A DNA stretch of 64,000 bases from Erythrobacter sp. HI0063 (lineage in GTDB: Bacteria; Pseudomonadota; Alphaproteobacteria; Sphingomonadales; Sphingomonadaceae): positions 1 to 64,000 of the forward strand of contig NZ_LWFF01000062.1 in the NCBI RefSeq assembly GCF_001635685.1, given 5' to 3'. This document shows positions 1 through 8,798 of the stretch, piece after piece. A program made the position numbers and the translations under genes. The notes beneath the pieces were generated by a model, which saw only the letters and a list, made by a program, of their open reading frames with translations, did no database searches and had not been told where the DNA came from. Numbering within the stretch: position 1 is the stretch's first letter; every line of letters starts with the position of its first letter.

Positions 1-1211
1 CCGCCCTCGCAATACATCAGGTAATAGCGCCACAGATCGCAGAACCGGGCGTCGAACCCGGTTGGCAGACTTCCGTCCGCCTCGGCCCGGTCGAAATTCT
101 CGCGCCACACCTTCAGCGTTTCCGCATAGTCGATTCCGAAATCGATCTGGTCGCGCCAGGCGAGCCCGCGCGCTTCGGCGAGCGCGCGGAATTCGCTGGT
201 GCGGATCAGCAGTCCGCCGGGAAAGATATAGGCCTGGATGAAATCGGCGCTCTGGGCGTAGGCCTCGAACAGATCGTCGCGCATGGAAATATACTGGATC
301 GCCGCGCGCCCGCCCGGTTTCAGATTGCGAGCGATGCAATCCATGTAATTCGGCCAGTATTCGCGACCCAGAGCCTCGACCATTTCGACGCTGACAATCG
401 CATCGAACGTGCCGCTTGCGTCGCGGTAATCCTGCCTGCGAAAATCCGGCCCCGGATGATGCGCGCGCGCCCAGGCGAGTTGTTCGTCCGAAAGGCTGAT
501 CGCGGTCACTTCGCTGCCCCGATCCGCCAGATGCCCGGCGAGCGCGCCCCACCCGCAGCCGATTTCGAGCACGCGCGATGCCGCGCCGATCCGATCCGAC
601 AATTCATCCCATTTGCGTTTCTGCGCCGCTTCGAGCGTTTCGGAACCGACGGCCAGCGCGGAAGAATAGCTCATCGTCGGATCGAGCCAGGCGGTGTAGA
701 AATCGTTGCCGAGGTCGTAATGCGCCGCGATGTTGCGCTGCGCCCCCTGTTGCGTGTTGCGATTCCAGAAATGCGCCAGCTTCAGCGCATGGCGGAACGG
801 GCCCTTGGCACGTGCCGTATCGCCCAGCCGCGCGGCGTGCTGCATGAACAGGGCGAACAGCGGTACCGGATCGGGGCTCGCCCATTCGCCCGCTTCCCAC
901 GCTTGATACCAGCCGACCGAGCCATTGCTGGCCAGCCGGACGAGCGCGTTCCAGCTCCTGAGATCGACCTCGCACTCGAAACCCGCAGCCCGTCCACCGA
1001 GGGTCCGCTTCGATCCATCGGGAAGCGTGGCATGCAGCGCCCCGCTCGTCAGCGCCGCATCGATCCGGTCGAGCACCTTGGCAAAACCCGGCGCGACCAA
1101 TCGCGCCACCAGCCCCGGCTGGCGCGAAAAGCGCCGCGCCCCGTCGGTAAGACTATGGCCCCGCTGGCTGGTCGGCATATCCATCGCAGCGCCTATGACG
1201 CGCCGCGCCAT
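1..1211 (-). CDS. cfa: Cyclopropane-fatty-acyl-phospholipid synthase (partial, C-terminus off the left edge)
   Basis: SAM-dependent methylase that adds a methylene group across the double bond of unsaturated acyl chains in membrane phospholipids. At least 403 residues are visible. The SAM-binding motif VLEIGCGWG starts near residue 214. An acidic motif SVEMVEAL follows, and the visible end reads LWRYYLMYCEGG, which is the usual C-terminal signature of this family. The frame is open through base 1, so only a short tail is missing. The ATG lies 13 bases after the stop of the photolyase gene on the same strand, so the two are probably co-transcribed. The family call is confident. The start is the most upstream ATG after the photolyase stop; a later internal ATG is possible. 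Confidence 0.9.
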   Translation of the reverse strand, partial: MARRVIGAAMDMPTSQRGHSLTDGARRFSRQPGLVARLVAPGFAKVLDRIDAALTSGALHATLPDGSKRTLGGRAAGFECEVDLRSWNALVRLASNGSVGWYQAWEAGEWASPDPVPLFALFMQHAARLGDTARAKGPFRHALKLAHFWNRNTQQGAQRNIAAHYDLGNDFYTAWLDPTMSYSSALAVGSETLEAAQKRKWDELSDRIGAASRVLEIGCGWGALAGHLADRGSEVTAISLSDEQLAWARAHHPGPDFRRQDYRDASGTFDAIVSVEMVEALGREYWPNYMDCIARNLKPGGRAAIQYISMRDDLFEAYAQSADFIQAYIFPGGLLIRTSEFRALAEARGLAWRDQIDFGIDYAETLKVWRENFDRAEADGSLPTGFDARFCDLWRYYLMYCEG

Positions 1212-1224
1212 GATCGACAAGCGG

Positions 1225-2619
1225 TCAGTCCTTGCTGGCCCTGTACGCCTCCAGCGCCCGTTCGCGCGCTTCCTTGTGAGCGATCATCTTCACCGGATAA
1301 TCTCCACGCCTGTCGTCGGGCGGATCGTGGATGCAATAGTTATCCAAATCCGCCAGTTCGGGGACATATTCGCGGATATAATCGCCCGCATCGAACTTCT
1401 CGCTCTGCGTCAGCGGGGCCATGATCCGGCTGAACATATTGCTGTCCACGCCCGTGCCCGAAATCCACTGCCAGTTGACGCCGTTATTGCCGTAATCGGC
1501 ATCGACCAAGCAATCCCAATACCAGCGTTCGCCATATCGCCAGTCGATCAGCAGGTGCTTCACCAGGAAGCTGGCGCAGATCATTCGGACGCGGTTGTGC
1601 ATCCAGCCGGTCTTCCAGAGCTGACGCATGCCCGCATCGACCACGGGATAGCCGGTCATCCCCTTCTGCCAGCATTCCAGATCCTCGCGGATCAAGTGCC
1701 CCGCCTCGGGATTGCGCCACAAGGTCCGCTCGTCATAATCGCGATAGCTCTCGCGCGGATAGTCGGGAAACTGGTCGATCACGTTCTGCGTGTAATCGCG
1801 CCAGATCACTTCCTTGGCGAAGGTCTTCCAGCCATCCGACCGCTTGTCCTTGAGCCGGTGCCAGACGGTTGCGGGGCTGATCTCGCCCCAGTGCAGATGG
1901 GGGGAAAGGCGGCTGGTGCGATCGACCGAGGGAAGGTTGCGCCCATCGTCGTATTTGGTCACCTCGTCCGCCCACCAGTCGAGCCGGTCATGCGCCGCAT
2001 CTTCCCCGACCTGCCAAAAATCGCGGATACCTCCGGCCCAGTTCGGCGATGTCGGGAGCAGCTTCCAGTCCGAAAGATCGTCGCTTTCGGGCCACGCGTC
2101 CGGGGAATGGATCGTCTCGGGTTCGGGCAGAGGATCGCGCGGTGGCATCTGCTCCAGCATCGCGTTGGAAAACGGCGTGTAGATCTTGTAGGGGTCGCCC
2201 GCATTGGTCGTCACGCTGCCGGGCGGAAGCAGGTAGTTTCCGTCATAAAGGCATAGCTGGCACTCGTCTCCGAGCGCGTCGCGAAGCTCGTCCTCGGCTT
2301 CCTTCCACCAGGGTTCGTAATGCCGCATCGCATGGATGCAGGCGGCCCCGGTCTGATCGGCGATCGCGGCGAGAACCTGGGCGGCATCCCCCTTGCGCAG
2401 CACGATCTGAGAACGCCGCTTTCCCAGCGATTTGCCAAAACTCTCCAGCGAGTGGTGAAGCCACCATTTCGAAGCCGCGCCATAGGCATGATCTCCGCCC
2501 CGATCCTCGTCGTAAACGAAGACCGGGAGGACCTGCCCGGCCTCGGCCGCCGCATGCAAAGCCGGCTGATCCTTCATGCGCAGATCGCGCCGTAGCCATA
2601 CTATCTGTGTTCCGGAGAT
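1225..2619 (-). CDS. phr: Deoxyribodipyrimidine photolyase (apparent ATC start)
   Basis: Light-driven, FAD-dependent repair of cyclobutane pyrimidine dimers. The FAD-binding half carries the family signature (YGNNGVNWQW, then TGVDSNMFSRI) at about residues 365-390. The first ATG in frame (2577) would cut off IVWLRRDLR, the conserved first beta strand of the antenna domain, which is encoded directly upstream in the same frame. Between that ATG and the in-frame stop at 2649-2647 there is no ATG, GTG or TTG. An ATC at 2619 sits 5 bases after AGGGGG and gives a 464-residue protein of normal length (E. coli PhrB is 472). I therefore place the start at ATC; CTG at 2583 or ATA at 2604 are weaker alternatives, and a sequencing error is possible. 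Followed by the CFA synthase gene. Confidence 0.88.
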   Translation of the reverse strand: MSGTQIVWLRRDLRMKDQPALHAAAEAGQVLPVFVYDEDRGGDHAYGAASKWWLHHSLESFGKSLGKRRSQIVLRKGDAAQVLAAIADQTGAACIHAMRHYEPWWKEAEDELRDALGDECQLCLYDGNYLLPPGSVTTNAGDPYKIYTPFSNAMLEQMPPRDPLPEPETIHSPDAWPESDDLSDWKLLPTSPNWAGGIRDFWQVGEDAAHDRLDWWADEVTKYDDGRNLPSVDRTSRLSPHLHWGEISPATVWHRLKDKRSDGWKTFAKEVIWRDYTQNVIDQFPDYPRESYRDYDERTLWRNPEAGHLIREDLECWQKGMTGYPVVDAGMRQLWKTGWMHNRVRMICASFLVKHLLIDWRYGERWYWDCLVDADYGNNGVNWQWISGTGVDSNMFSRIMAPLTQSEKFDAGDYIREYVPELADLDNYCIHDPPDDRRGDYPVKMIAHKEARERALEAYRASKD

Positions 2620-2664
2620 ATCCGCCCCCTGCCCTCGATGATCGGTTCAGAAGCGAAAACCGTG

Positions 2665-3585
2665 CTAACCCTCCCGAGGTTCCGCGCAAACTCCATCCTC
2701 GAGCGGCACGGAGAAGCGCCCTCGACTGCGCGGATCATAGAAGCGCGCATCGTAGAGCGTATAGGAACCGTCCTCCTCGGGCACTACGAATGGCGTTCTT
2801 GCCCAGAACAGGAATGCATCGACATTCGGATCCTGCGCCCGAGCTGCGGCGAGGTCGCAGGAAACGAGAGGGACGCCGGGCAAAGCCTCTCCATCGATAG
2901 CGTAAAGGCCCTTGCCGCCCGTGATGATCTCGCGCTCCCACGACCTCAGTGGCGGTGGGCTGGCGATGACCAGTTCATTCCCGGTCGGGCCTTCGGCAGC
3001 GCCGTTCTCGGCCGCGTAAGTAAGCGCTCCGTTCACACCGATATAGCCGAGACCGAGTGCCACCGCGGTCCGCGCAGGTTTGCGCCAATTTCCGCCGCGT
3101 TTCTCGCGCCGCAGCGAAATCCATGTCGCCGATCCAAGCACCAGCCAGAGAAACGGATCGATGATGAACAAGGTGTCGCCGTAAAACCATCGGCTCGAAA
3201 ACGGTTCGAGCAGCCGGATACCGTACACATTCAGCCAATCGAGAGCGGGATGAGTGAGGCATCCGAGCAAGCCCAGCAGGTAAAGCCATCCGAAGCTCAT
3301 CGGCAGGCGCGCGGCAGGCCTCGTCCCGCGTTTCGCCTGCCAGCGATCGAACCCGTAAAGCAGCCCGGCCAGTACAAACGGCAAGAGCAGCCATGCGGGC
3401 GGGCCATGCGTAATCCCGCGCCGGAAGGCGAGATGTTGGGTACCGTCGAGCAAGAAAAAGCAGGCTGCATCGATGTCGGGCAAGTTCGCCCCGATAATGA
3501 GGGCAGGCATGGCGAGACCGGTCTTGCGCTTCAGCCCCGCCTGCCCGATCAACGCGCCGACCAGCGAATGGGTAAGATTGTCCAG
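2665..3585 (-). CDS. YdjM-like membrane protein, putative metal-dependent hydrolase (apparent CTG start)
   Basis: About 306 residues of the YdjM/DUF457 family of inner-membrane proteins, described as metal-dependent hydrolases on the basis of conserved His and Asp residues. The N-terminus reads (L/M)DNLTHSLVGALIGQ, followed by NLPDID and RRGITHGP, the conserved acidic and histidine motifs of the family. Several hydrophobic segments follow. Family members usually begin MDNLTH. Here the matching codon is CTG at 3585, preceded by AGGGAG with a 7-base spacer, so I take CTG as the start. The nearest upstream ATG (3654) would add 23 residues unlike the family and overlap the start codon of the divergent phosphatase. 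Substrate unknown. Confidence 0.75.
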   Translation of the reverse strand: MDNLTHSLVGALIGQAGLKRKTGLAMPALIIGANLPDIDAACFFLLDGTQHLAFRRGITHGPPAWLLLPFVLAGLLYGFDRWQAKRGTRPAARLPMSFGWLYLLGLLGCLTHPALDWLNVYGIRLLEPFSSRWFYGDTLFIIDPFLWLVLGSATWISLRREKRGGNWRKPARTAVALGLGYIGVNGALTYAAENGAAEGPTGNELVIASPPPLRSWEREIITGGKGLYAIDGEALPGVPLVSCDLAAARAQDPNVDAFLFWARTPFVVPEEDGSYTLYDARFYDPRSRGRFSVPLEDGVCAEPREG

Positions 3586-3652
3586 CGTCCGTCTCCCTGG
3601 CGGCCCGTCGAGAAAGGATGCATCGCCGCGCCCGATCGGTATAGCCGCGCCC

Positions 3653-4372
3653 ATGCGGCTTTCCACCCTCAAGACCTATCTCCACCGCGAACAGCGCCTT
3701 CTGATCGGTCTCGCGATCGGCGGTGCACTCGCCACCCTATTCATCAAGCTGGCGGGCGAGATGAGCGAGGGCGAGACCGCGGCTGTCGATATCGCGATCC
3801 TGAAGGCGCTCCGCCTGCCGGGCGATCCTGCGGTGCCTGTCGGACCGTCATGGCTACTCGGTTCGATGCGCGACCTGACCGCGCTGGGCGGTGTAACCGT
3901 GCTGACCCTCGTTTCGCTGCTGGCCGTCACCTTCCTGTTGGTTCGCGGACGCTGGCACCAGGCGCTCTACACAGCGGTGGCGACCGGCGGCGGCGCGGTG
4001 ATGGGCAAGCTCCTCAAATCCCTCTTCGCGCGCGAGCGGCCGGAAATCGTGCCGCATCTGGTCGAGGTCCATTCGCTGAGTTTTCCCAGCGGCCATTCGA
4101 CCAACAGCGCGATCGTCTATCTGACGCTCGCCGTCCTGATCGCGCGCAGTTACGAATCGCGCCGTACGCGCGGTTTCGTGATCGGTGTCGCCGCGTTGCT
4201 GGTTCTCATGATCGGGATGACGCGGGTCTATCTGGGAGTGCATTTTCCGAGCGACGTGCTCGCCGGATGGACGGTGGGCGCGGCGTGGGCCCTGTTCATG
4301 GGCCTGATCGCGACAAAGCTTCAGCAGCGAAACCGCATCGAGGCTCCAGAAGGCAATTCAGGGCCTGCTTGA
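3653..4372 (+). CDS. PAP2-family membrane phosphatase
   Basis: A 239-residue integral membrane phosphatase of the PAP2/vanadium-haloperoxidase superfamily, probably acting on lipid phosphates such as phosphatidylglycerophosphate, phosphatidate or undecaprenyl pyrophosphate. All three signature motifs are present: K122-x6-RP130, PSGH at 145-148, and R191-x5-H197-x3-D201. Six hydrophobic segments are visible. The ATG was chosen because translation upstream of it looks like read-through of the antisense YdjM-like gene. It is divergent from that gene. The exact lipid substrate cannot be told from sequence. Confidence 0.85.
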   Translation: MRLSTLKTYLHREQRLLIGLAIGGALATLFIKLAGEMSEGETAAVDIAILKALRLPGDPAVPVGPSWLLGSMRDLTALGGVTVLTLVSLLAVTFLLVRGRWHQALYTAVATGGGAVMGKLLKSLFARERPEIVPHLVEVHSLSFPSGHSTNSAIVYLTLAVLIARSYESRRTRGFVIGVAALLVLMIGMTRVYLGVHFPSDVLAGWTVGAAWALFMGLIATKLQQRNRIEAPEGNSGPA

Positions 4373-4379
4373 CCGCACG

Positions 4380-4413
4380 AAAAAAGGGGCGCCGGATCGC
4401 TCCGACGCCCCTT
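4380..4413 (-). terminator. Intrinsic terminator of the EF-hand lipoprotein gene
   Basis: Read on the minus strand, a stem starting GGGGCG and ending CGCCCC is followed by a run of six T. It lies just past the stop of the lipoprotein gene and points the same way. It also lies just past the convergent phosphatase gene and may block transcription from that side too. Confidence 0.8.
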
Positions 4414-4436
4414 CCTGGGGTCTATCGCACCAGTCG

Positions 4437-5105
4437 CTACATGGACGATCCGCCCGGCGTGCGGGCGCTGTTGCGAGCGGCCGTGAATTCGCCGTCACTC
4501 AGATAGGTGTTACCGTCCTCGTCGAAATAGAAGAAGGTCTTGCCCGCTTCATTGATCTGGTCGGTCGAGATGTAAGGCTTGGTCTGATCGTTCTCGACCG
4601 GCGTGTTCGGATTGGCAGGGACTGCCCAGATCGCATATTCGGCGACCGAAAGCTGCCCGTCCGAATTACGGTCGAGATAGGCGAAATCCATTTGCGAGCG
4701 CGCGGGCAAGGCGGCAACATTCGAGCTGTCGGAACTGTCCGCCATCGAATCGTCCGAGGTCGAGCCCCCGGACGTCGACGTGGTATTTGCGCTGGACGCA
4801 CCGGTCATGCTATCACTGTTTGACCCCATCGCATCCGAGTTGCTGGGGGCCGAAGAGTTTTCGGCCATCATCGCATCGCGGTTAGTGTCGTATTCGTCAC
4901 TGACAGCCTGGCGGTCCATCGCATCGTAGGATGCCTGCTGCGTTTCGTTCAGCTCGCCGCCGACCGGCATCGCATCGTCATCCATGACGGCCACGTCCAT
5001 ATCGTCCGCGGCTTCCTGAGTGATCGGGGTCTCGTCCTGCTGATCGGAACAGGCGGCAAGTGCGAGCGCGGCGGTCGATACGGCGAGAATGGTGAATTTT
5101 TTCAA
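4437..5105 (-). CDS. EF-hand lipoprotein
   Basis: A 222-residue secreted lipoprotein. The start is a TTG at 5105, placed 7-8 bases after AGGAG; it gives a short basic N-terminus (KKF), a hydrophobic stretch and the lipobox LAAC with Cys19. After a low-complexity, Asp/Ser/Met-rich middle there are two EF-hand loops. One is DRNSDGQLSVAE and the other DEDGNTYLSDGE; both carry acidic residues at positions 1, 3 or 5 and Glu at position 12, so calcium binding is likely. No enzyme domain is visible. It probably serves in the periplasm or outer membrane as a calcium-binding or signalling protein. Own terminator downstream; monocistronic. Confidence 0.75.
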   Translation of the reverse strand: MKKFTILAVSTAALALAACSDQQDETPITQEAADDMDVAVMDDDAMPVGGELNETQQASYDAMDRQAVSDEYDTNRDAMMAENSSAPSNSDAMGSNSDSMTGASSANTTSTSGGSTSDDSMADSSDSSNVAALPARSQMDFAYLDRNSDGQLSVAEYAIWAVPANPNTPVENDQTKPYISTDQINEAGKTFFYFDEDGNTYLSDGEFTAARNSARTPGGSSM

Positions 5106-5216
5106 GGGTAAGCTCCTGTTGCAACGCGCGCTCTCGGTCATGGGCGCGCTTGCCCCCTCTACGGACGAGACGCCCGATGGTTCATTTTCAGGAAAGGATT
5201 GCAGCCAAACAGTCGA

Positions 5217-6251
5217 TCAGACCGGATCCTGCGCCGTTCCGCTGACCGTCCAGGTCTGCCCCTTGGCGAGCAGTTTGGCGAGATTGGCTTCCTTGCCCGC
5301 GCTGGCCTGCTCTCGCTCCGCAATCACGGCGCTTTCGAAAGTCGGGCGCGGATCGTCGTAAAGCACGCCGAGCGCCATCGGGAACGGCCCGAACGGCATA
5401 TCGACCAGCATGTGCGCGACCTGACGCTTGGTGACATCGTGAACCAGCACGCCCGCCGCTTCCCAGTTCCCGTCCGCGACATCGACGACCTTCAGTTCGA
5501 GCGCATCGCGGTCGAGCGCGATGCCCTTTTTGTCGCCCGCGAACAGCATCGGCTTGCCGTCCTCCAGCCAGAGCTGGCGATCTTCCGCCCCCTTCGGCGC
5601 GGCGAAATCGTCGAACACGTCCTTGTTGTAGACGATGCAGTTCTGGAAAATTTCGATGAAGGCAGCCCCCTGATGGGCATGCGCGGCCTTGAGCACGTCG
5701 GGCAGGTGCTTCGACACGTCGAACCCTCGCCCGACGAAGCGCGCGCCCGCGCCCAATGCGAAGGCGGCGGGCTTGGCCGGATGGTCCACACTGCCGAGCG
5801 GGCTGGACGGCGAGCGCGTTCCTTCGCGGCTCGTCGGCGAGGCCTGGCCCTTGGTGAGGCCGTAAATCTCGTTGTTGAACAGCATGATCTGCATGTTCAC
5901 GTTGCGGCGCAGCACATGCATCAGGTGATTGCCTCCGATGCTCAGGCCGTCGCCATCGCCGGTCACCAGCCAGATATCGAGCTCCGGATTGGCGAGCTTC
6001 ACGCCCGTCGCCACTGCCGGCGCACGGCCATGGATCGTATGGAAGCCGTAGCTTTCCATGTAATAGGGAAAGCGGCTGGAACACCCGATACCGGAGATGA
6101 ACACCGTCTTCGCAGGGTCTGCGCCCAGCTGCGGCAGCGTGCGCTGGACGGCTTTCAGGATCGCATAATCCCCGCAGCCGGGGCACCAGCGGACCTCCTG
6201 GTCGGTTTCCCAGTCCTTAAGCGTGGTTTCGAATTTAGCGGGTGCGTTCAT
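5217..6251 (-). CDS. korB: 2-oxoacid:ferredoxin oxidoreductase, beta subunit
   Basis: The thiamine-diphosphate subunit of a two-subunit 2-oxoglutarate (or related 2-oxoacid):ferredoxin oxidoreductase, which decarboxylates the oxoacid to the acyl-CoA and reduces ferredoxin. It has 344 residues. A CPGCGD cluster-type motif near residue 25, the GIGCSSR motif, and the ThDP-binding GDGDGLSIGGNH segment are all intact. The start is the ATG giving MNAPAKFETT; translation upstream of it belongs to the overlapping small membrane gene. It is the last gene of a three-gene operon after korA. The substrate is inferred from overall KorB-like sequence and could be a branched-chain oxoacid. Confidence 0.88.
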   Translation of the reverse strand: MNAPAKFETTLKDWETDQEVRWCPGCGDYAILKAVQRTLPQLGADPAKTVFISGIGCSSRFPYYMESYGFHTIHGRAPAVATGVKLANPELDIWLVTGDGDGLSIGGNHLMHVLRRNVNMQIMLFNNEIYGLTKGQASPTSREGTRSPSSPLGSVDHPAKPAAFALGAGARFVGRGFDVSKHLPDVLKAAHAHQGAAFIEIFQNCIVYNKDVFDDFAAPKGAEDRQLWLEDGKPMLFAGDKKGIALDRDALELKVVDVADGNWEAAGVLVHDVTKRQVAHMLVDMPFGPFPMALGVLYDDPRPTFESAVIAEREQASAGKEANLAKLLAKGQTWTVSGTAQDPV

Positions 6252-6591
6252 AGCGGTCACTCGATTTGAAGATGAGAAAAATTGCCAGCGAGACGAGCGC
6301 CACGCCCACTCCAACGACGAAAGTCCATCCTAAGGCACGATCGTATTCGATCGGAAAGCTCAAGCGCAAAAACGTAAATGCAAATGAGGCCAAGGCCACT
6401 ATCCAGTAACTCATTTTAACATCGAGCTTGTGCGGCAAACGCCAGAAAATGATAGTCGCAATAAAGGTCACTAGGAAGCCAGCGATCGCGGCCGCGGCGA
6501 AGGATTCCTGCAAAATGACGAAACGGAACGTAAGCAGCATCGAGCCGAGCGTGGCTGTTAAGATCAAGAAGCCGTTGAGATACCCGATCAC
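6235..6591 (-). CDS. Small membrane protein inserted between korA and korB
   Basis: A 118-residue protein with about four transmembrane segments (for example GFLVTFIATIIFW and TFVVGVGVALVSLAIFLIF) and a charged C-terminus. I do not recognise a family. It starts at a GTG that overlaps the korA stop (GTGA), and its 3' end overlaps the korB start by 17 bases, so it is translationally coupled within the operon. Its base composition is visibly less GC-rich than korA and korB. A role tied to the oxidoreductase, such as membrane anchoring or electron transfer, is only a guess from position. Confidence 0.7.
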   Translation of the reverse strand: MIGYLNGFLILTATLGSMLLTFRFVILQESFAAAAIAGFLVTFIATIIFWRLPHKLDVKMSYWIVALASFAFTFLRLSFPIEYDRALGWTFVVGVGVALVSLAIFLIFKSSDRYERTR

Positions 6592-8567
6592 GGATTCGAT
6601 GCCTCAACACTCGGCAGCTGCTGATCGTTTGCCAATACCTGTCCGCCTTCATTGCCTTCGATCCCGTCGAAATATTTCGCGATCGCGGCTTCAAGTTCCG
6701 CGATTTGGAAGGGCTGGCCGCTGGTCTTGGTGAGCGGGGTCGCATCGACCAGAAACTGGTCGCGCAGCACGGTCTTGAACTGGCCGGTATTCATTTCCGG
6801 TACCAGCACATGGTCGAAGCCTTCCAGCAGCTCGCCGAGATTACCGGGCAACGGCCAGATGTGGCGCACATGGATATGGCTGACCGAACACCCCTTCGCG
6901 ATGCTGCGGCGCACTGCCTGGTGGATCGGGCCGTAGGTACTGCCCCAGCCGACCACGGCAAGCGTCCCGGTCTTCTCGCCCAGCGCGACCTGCTGATCGG
7001 GCACTGCGATATTCTCGACCTTGGCCTTGCGCAGATCGGTCATGCGCTGGTGGTTGTCGGGCGAATAATCGATATTGCCGGTGGTCTCGTGCTTCTCGAT
7101 CCCGCCGATGCGGTGGAGGAGGCCAGGCGTTCCGGGCTTTACCCAGGGACGCGCACCCTTCTCGTCACGCTGGTAAGGCAGGAAGGTGTCGCCGCCGTCT
7201 GCATCCTTGGCGTTCGGCGTATCGAGAAATTTCGCCGGGAACGGCGCGAAATCGGCCGGGTCGGGCACTTTCCACGGTTCGGCGGCATTGGCGATATAGC
7301 CATCGGTCAGCAGCATGACCGGAGTCATGTATTCGACGGCGATGCGGCATGCTTCGATGGCGACCTCGAACGCGTCGGACGGGCTGCGCGCGGCGATCAC
7401 CGGCATGGGCGCATCGCCGTTGCGGCCATAGACCGCCTGATAGAGATCGCTTTGCTCGGTCTTTGTCGGCAGACCCGTGCTCGGTCCGCCGCGCTGCGAA
7501 TTGACGATGACGAGCGGCAGTTCGGTCATGATGCCGAGCCCGATCGCTTCGGTCTTCAAAGCAATCCCCGGCCCGCTAGAGCTGGTAACGCCCAACTGCC
7601 CGGCATAGCTCGCGCCGATGGCGGCGCAGACTGCGGCGATCTCATCCTCCGCCTGGAAGGTGGTGACCCCAAATTCCTTGAGCCGCGCCAGATGGTGCAG
7701 GATCGCGCTCGCCGGCGTGATCGGATAGCCCCCGAAGAACATCGGCAGTTCGGCCAGCTGCGCACCAGCGACGAGCCCGAGCGATACCGCTTCGGCCCCG
7801 GTCACGGTGCGATAGAGGCCCGGCTCACTCTCGACCGGATCGACGTGAAGCTGGCGGAACACATTGCCCTGCGGTCCCGACAATTCCGCCGTTTCGCCAT
7901 AAGCGTGGCCCGCATCGAGAGCGGCGATATTCGCATCCGCGATGTCCGGCGCCTTGGCAAATTTCGACTTCAGCCAGTCATGGATCGGTTCGCGCGGGCG
8001 ATCGAACATCCACAGCGCGAGGCCGAGCGTCCACATGTTCTTGGACCGCAGCGCATCCTTGTTGCCGAGGCCGAAGGGCTTGACCGCTTCGATCGTCTTT
8101 TCGCTGATGTCGAAGGCGAGCAGGTCGAATTTCGCCAGGCTGCCGTCTTCCAGCGGATTGCTGTCGTATTTAGCCTTGTCGAGATTGCGCTTGGTGAAGG
8201 CACCGGTGTCCGCGATCACCAGCCCGCCGGGCTTCAAGGCCGCCAGATTGGTCTTCAGCGCGGCCGGGTTCATCGCCACCAGCACGTCGGGCGCATCGCC
8301 CGCAGTGTGGATCGCGCGGCTGCCGAAATTGATCTGGAAAGCCGACACGCCGAACAGCGTGCCCTGCGGCGCGCGGATTTCCGCCGGGAAATCGGGGAAG
8401 GTGGCGAGATCGTTGCCCGCCAGCGCGGTCGACAGCGTGAACTGTCCGCCGGTCAGCTGCATCCCGTCTCCGGAATCGCCTGCGAACCGGACGACGACGG
8501 AATCGAGTCCCGTATCCGCTGCTGTCTGATCGAGGCCGTCTTGCGGCGCGGCGGCGGCGTTGGCCAT
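6588..8567 (-). CDS. korA: 2-oxoacid:ferredoxin oxidoreductase, alpha subunit (gamma-alpha fusion)
   Basis: A 659-residue fused gamma-alpha subunit that pairs with KorB. The N-terminal gamma domain has the pattern VRFAGDSGDGMQLTGGQF. The alpha (pyrimidine-binding) domain follows from about residue 250, with GGYPITPAS, the FQAEDEIAAV glutamate that activates ThDP, and the SSGPG and QRGGPSTG signatures. The ATG giving MANAAAAPQDG was chosen; the open frame upstream runs through a palindromic repeat and translates to low-complexity residues. It acts in the cytoplasm as a TCA-cycle bypass of 2-oxoglutarate dehydrogenase or in the reverse carboxylating direction. Confidence 0.88.
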   Translation of the reverse strand: MANAAAAPQDGLDQTAADTGLDSVVVRFAGDSGDGMQLTGGQFTLSTALAGNDLATFPDFPAEIRAPQGTLFGVSAFQINFGSRAIHTAGDAPDVLVAMNPAALKTNLAALKPGGLVIADTGAFTKRNLDKAKYDSNPLEDGSLAKFDLLAFDISEKTIEAVKPFGLGNKDALRSKNMWTLGLALWMFDRPREPIHDWLKSKFAKAPDIADANIAALDAGHAYGETAELSGPQGNVFRQLHVDPVESEPGLYRTVTGAEAVSLGLVAGAQLAELPMFFGGYPITPASAILHHLARLKEFGVTTFQAEDEIAAVCAAIGASYAGQLGVTSSSGPGIALKTEAIGLGIMTELPLVIVNSQRGGPSTGLPTKTEQSDLYQAVYGRNGDAPMPVIAARSPSDAFEVAIEACRIAVEYMTPVMLLTDGYIANAAEPWKVPDPADFAPFPAKFLDTPNAKDADGGDTFLPYQRDEKGARPWVKPGTPGLLHRIGGIEKHETTGNIDYSPDNHQRMTDLRKAKVENIAVPDQQVALGEKTGTLAVVGWGSTYGPIHQAVRRSIAKGCSVSHIHVRHIWPLPGNLGELLEGFDHVLVPEMNTGQFKTVLRDQFLVDATPLTKTSGQPFQIAELEAAIAKYFDGIEGNEGGQVLANDQQLPSVEASNP

Positions 8568-8589
8568 CCGGGGCATCCTTGCGTCAGGG

Positions 8590-8632
8590 GTGCCGGGTGC
8601 GGCACCTTTGTTCGGGGTGCCGAGTGCGGCAC
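8590..8632. repeat. Tandem pair of 16-bp palindromes upstream of korA
   Basis: Two near-identical palindromes, GTGCCGGGTGCGGCAC at 8590 and GTGCCGAGTGCGGCAC at 8617, each with a GTGCCG/CGGCAC stem, lie 27 bases apart in the intergenic region between korA and the divergent esterase. This looks like a small REP-type extragenic repeat. It could form two hairpins in the korA leader. Confidence 0.6.
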
Positions 8633-8798
8633 CGTGTATCTCGGGCGCCCAGCCGGACGCCCTTCGTGTGGAACGCGACCTAAGTGTCGCCCCACCCTCC
8701 CGCAATCAATATTCTCTGCTAGCCGACAAATGGCGGCTGGAAAACCGGGGGGCAGTCGCTACATCCCTTCGCCTACGGCAGAGACAGGAGAGGGAACA

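Noticed and set aside
3652-3655. CATG at which the divergent phosphatase and the YdjM-like gene could share a palindromic start
   Set aside because: The minus-strand ATG adds residues unlike the family and has no Shine-Dalgarno; CTG 3585 with AGGGAG fits better.
6705-8798. N-terminal extension of the esterase frame by about 700 codons
   Set aside because: This part lies antisense to korA. The real esterase starts at 8799 after AGGAGAGGG.
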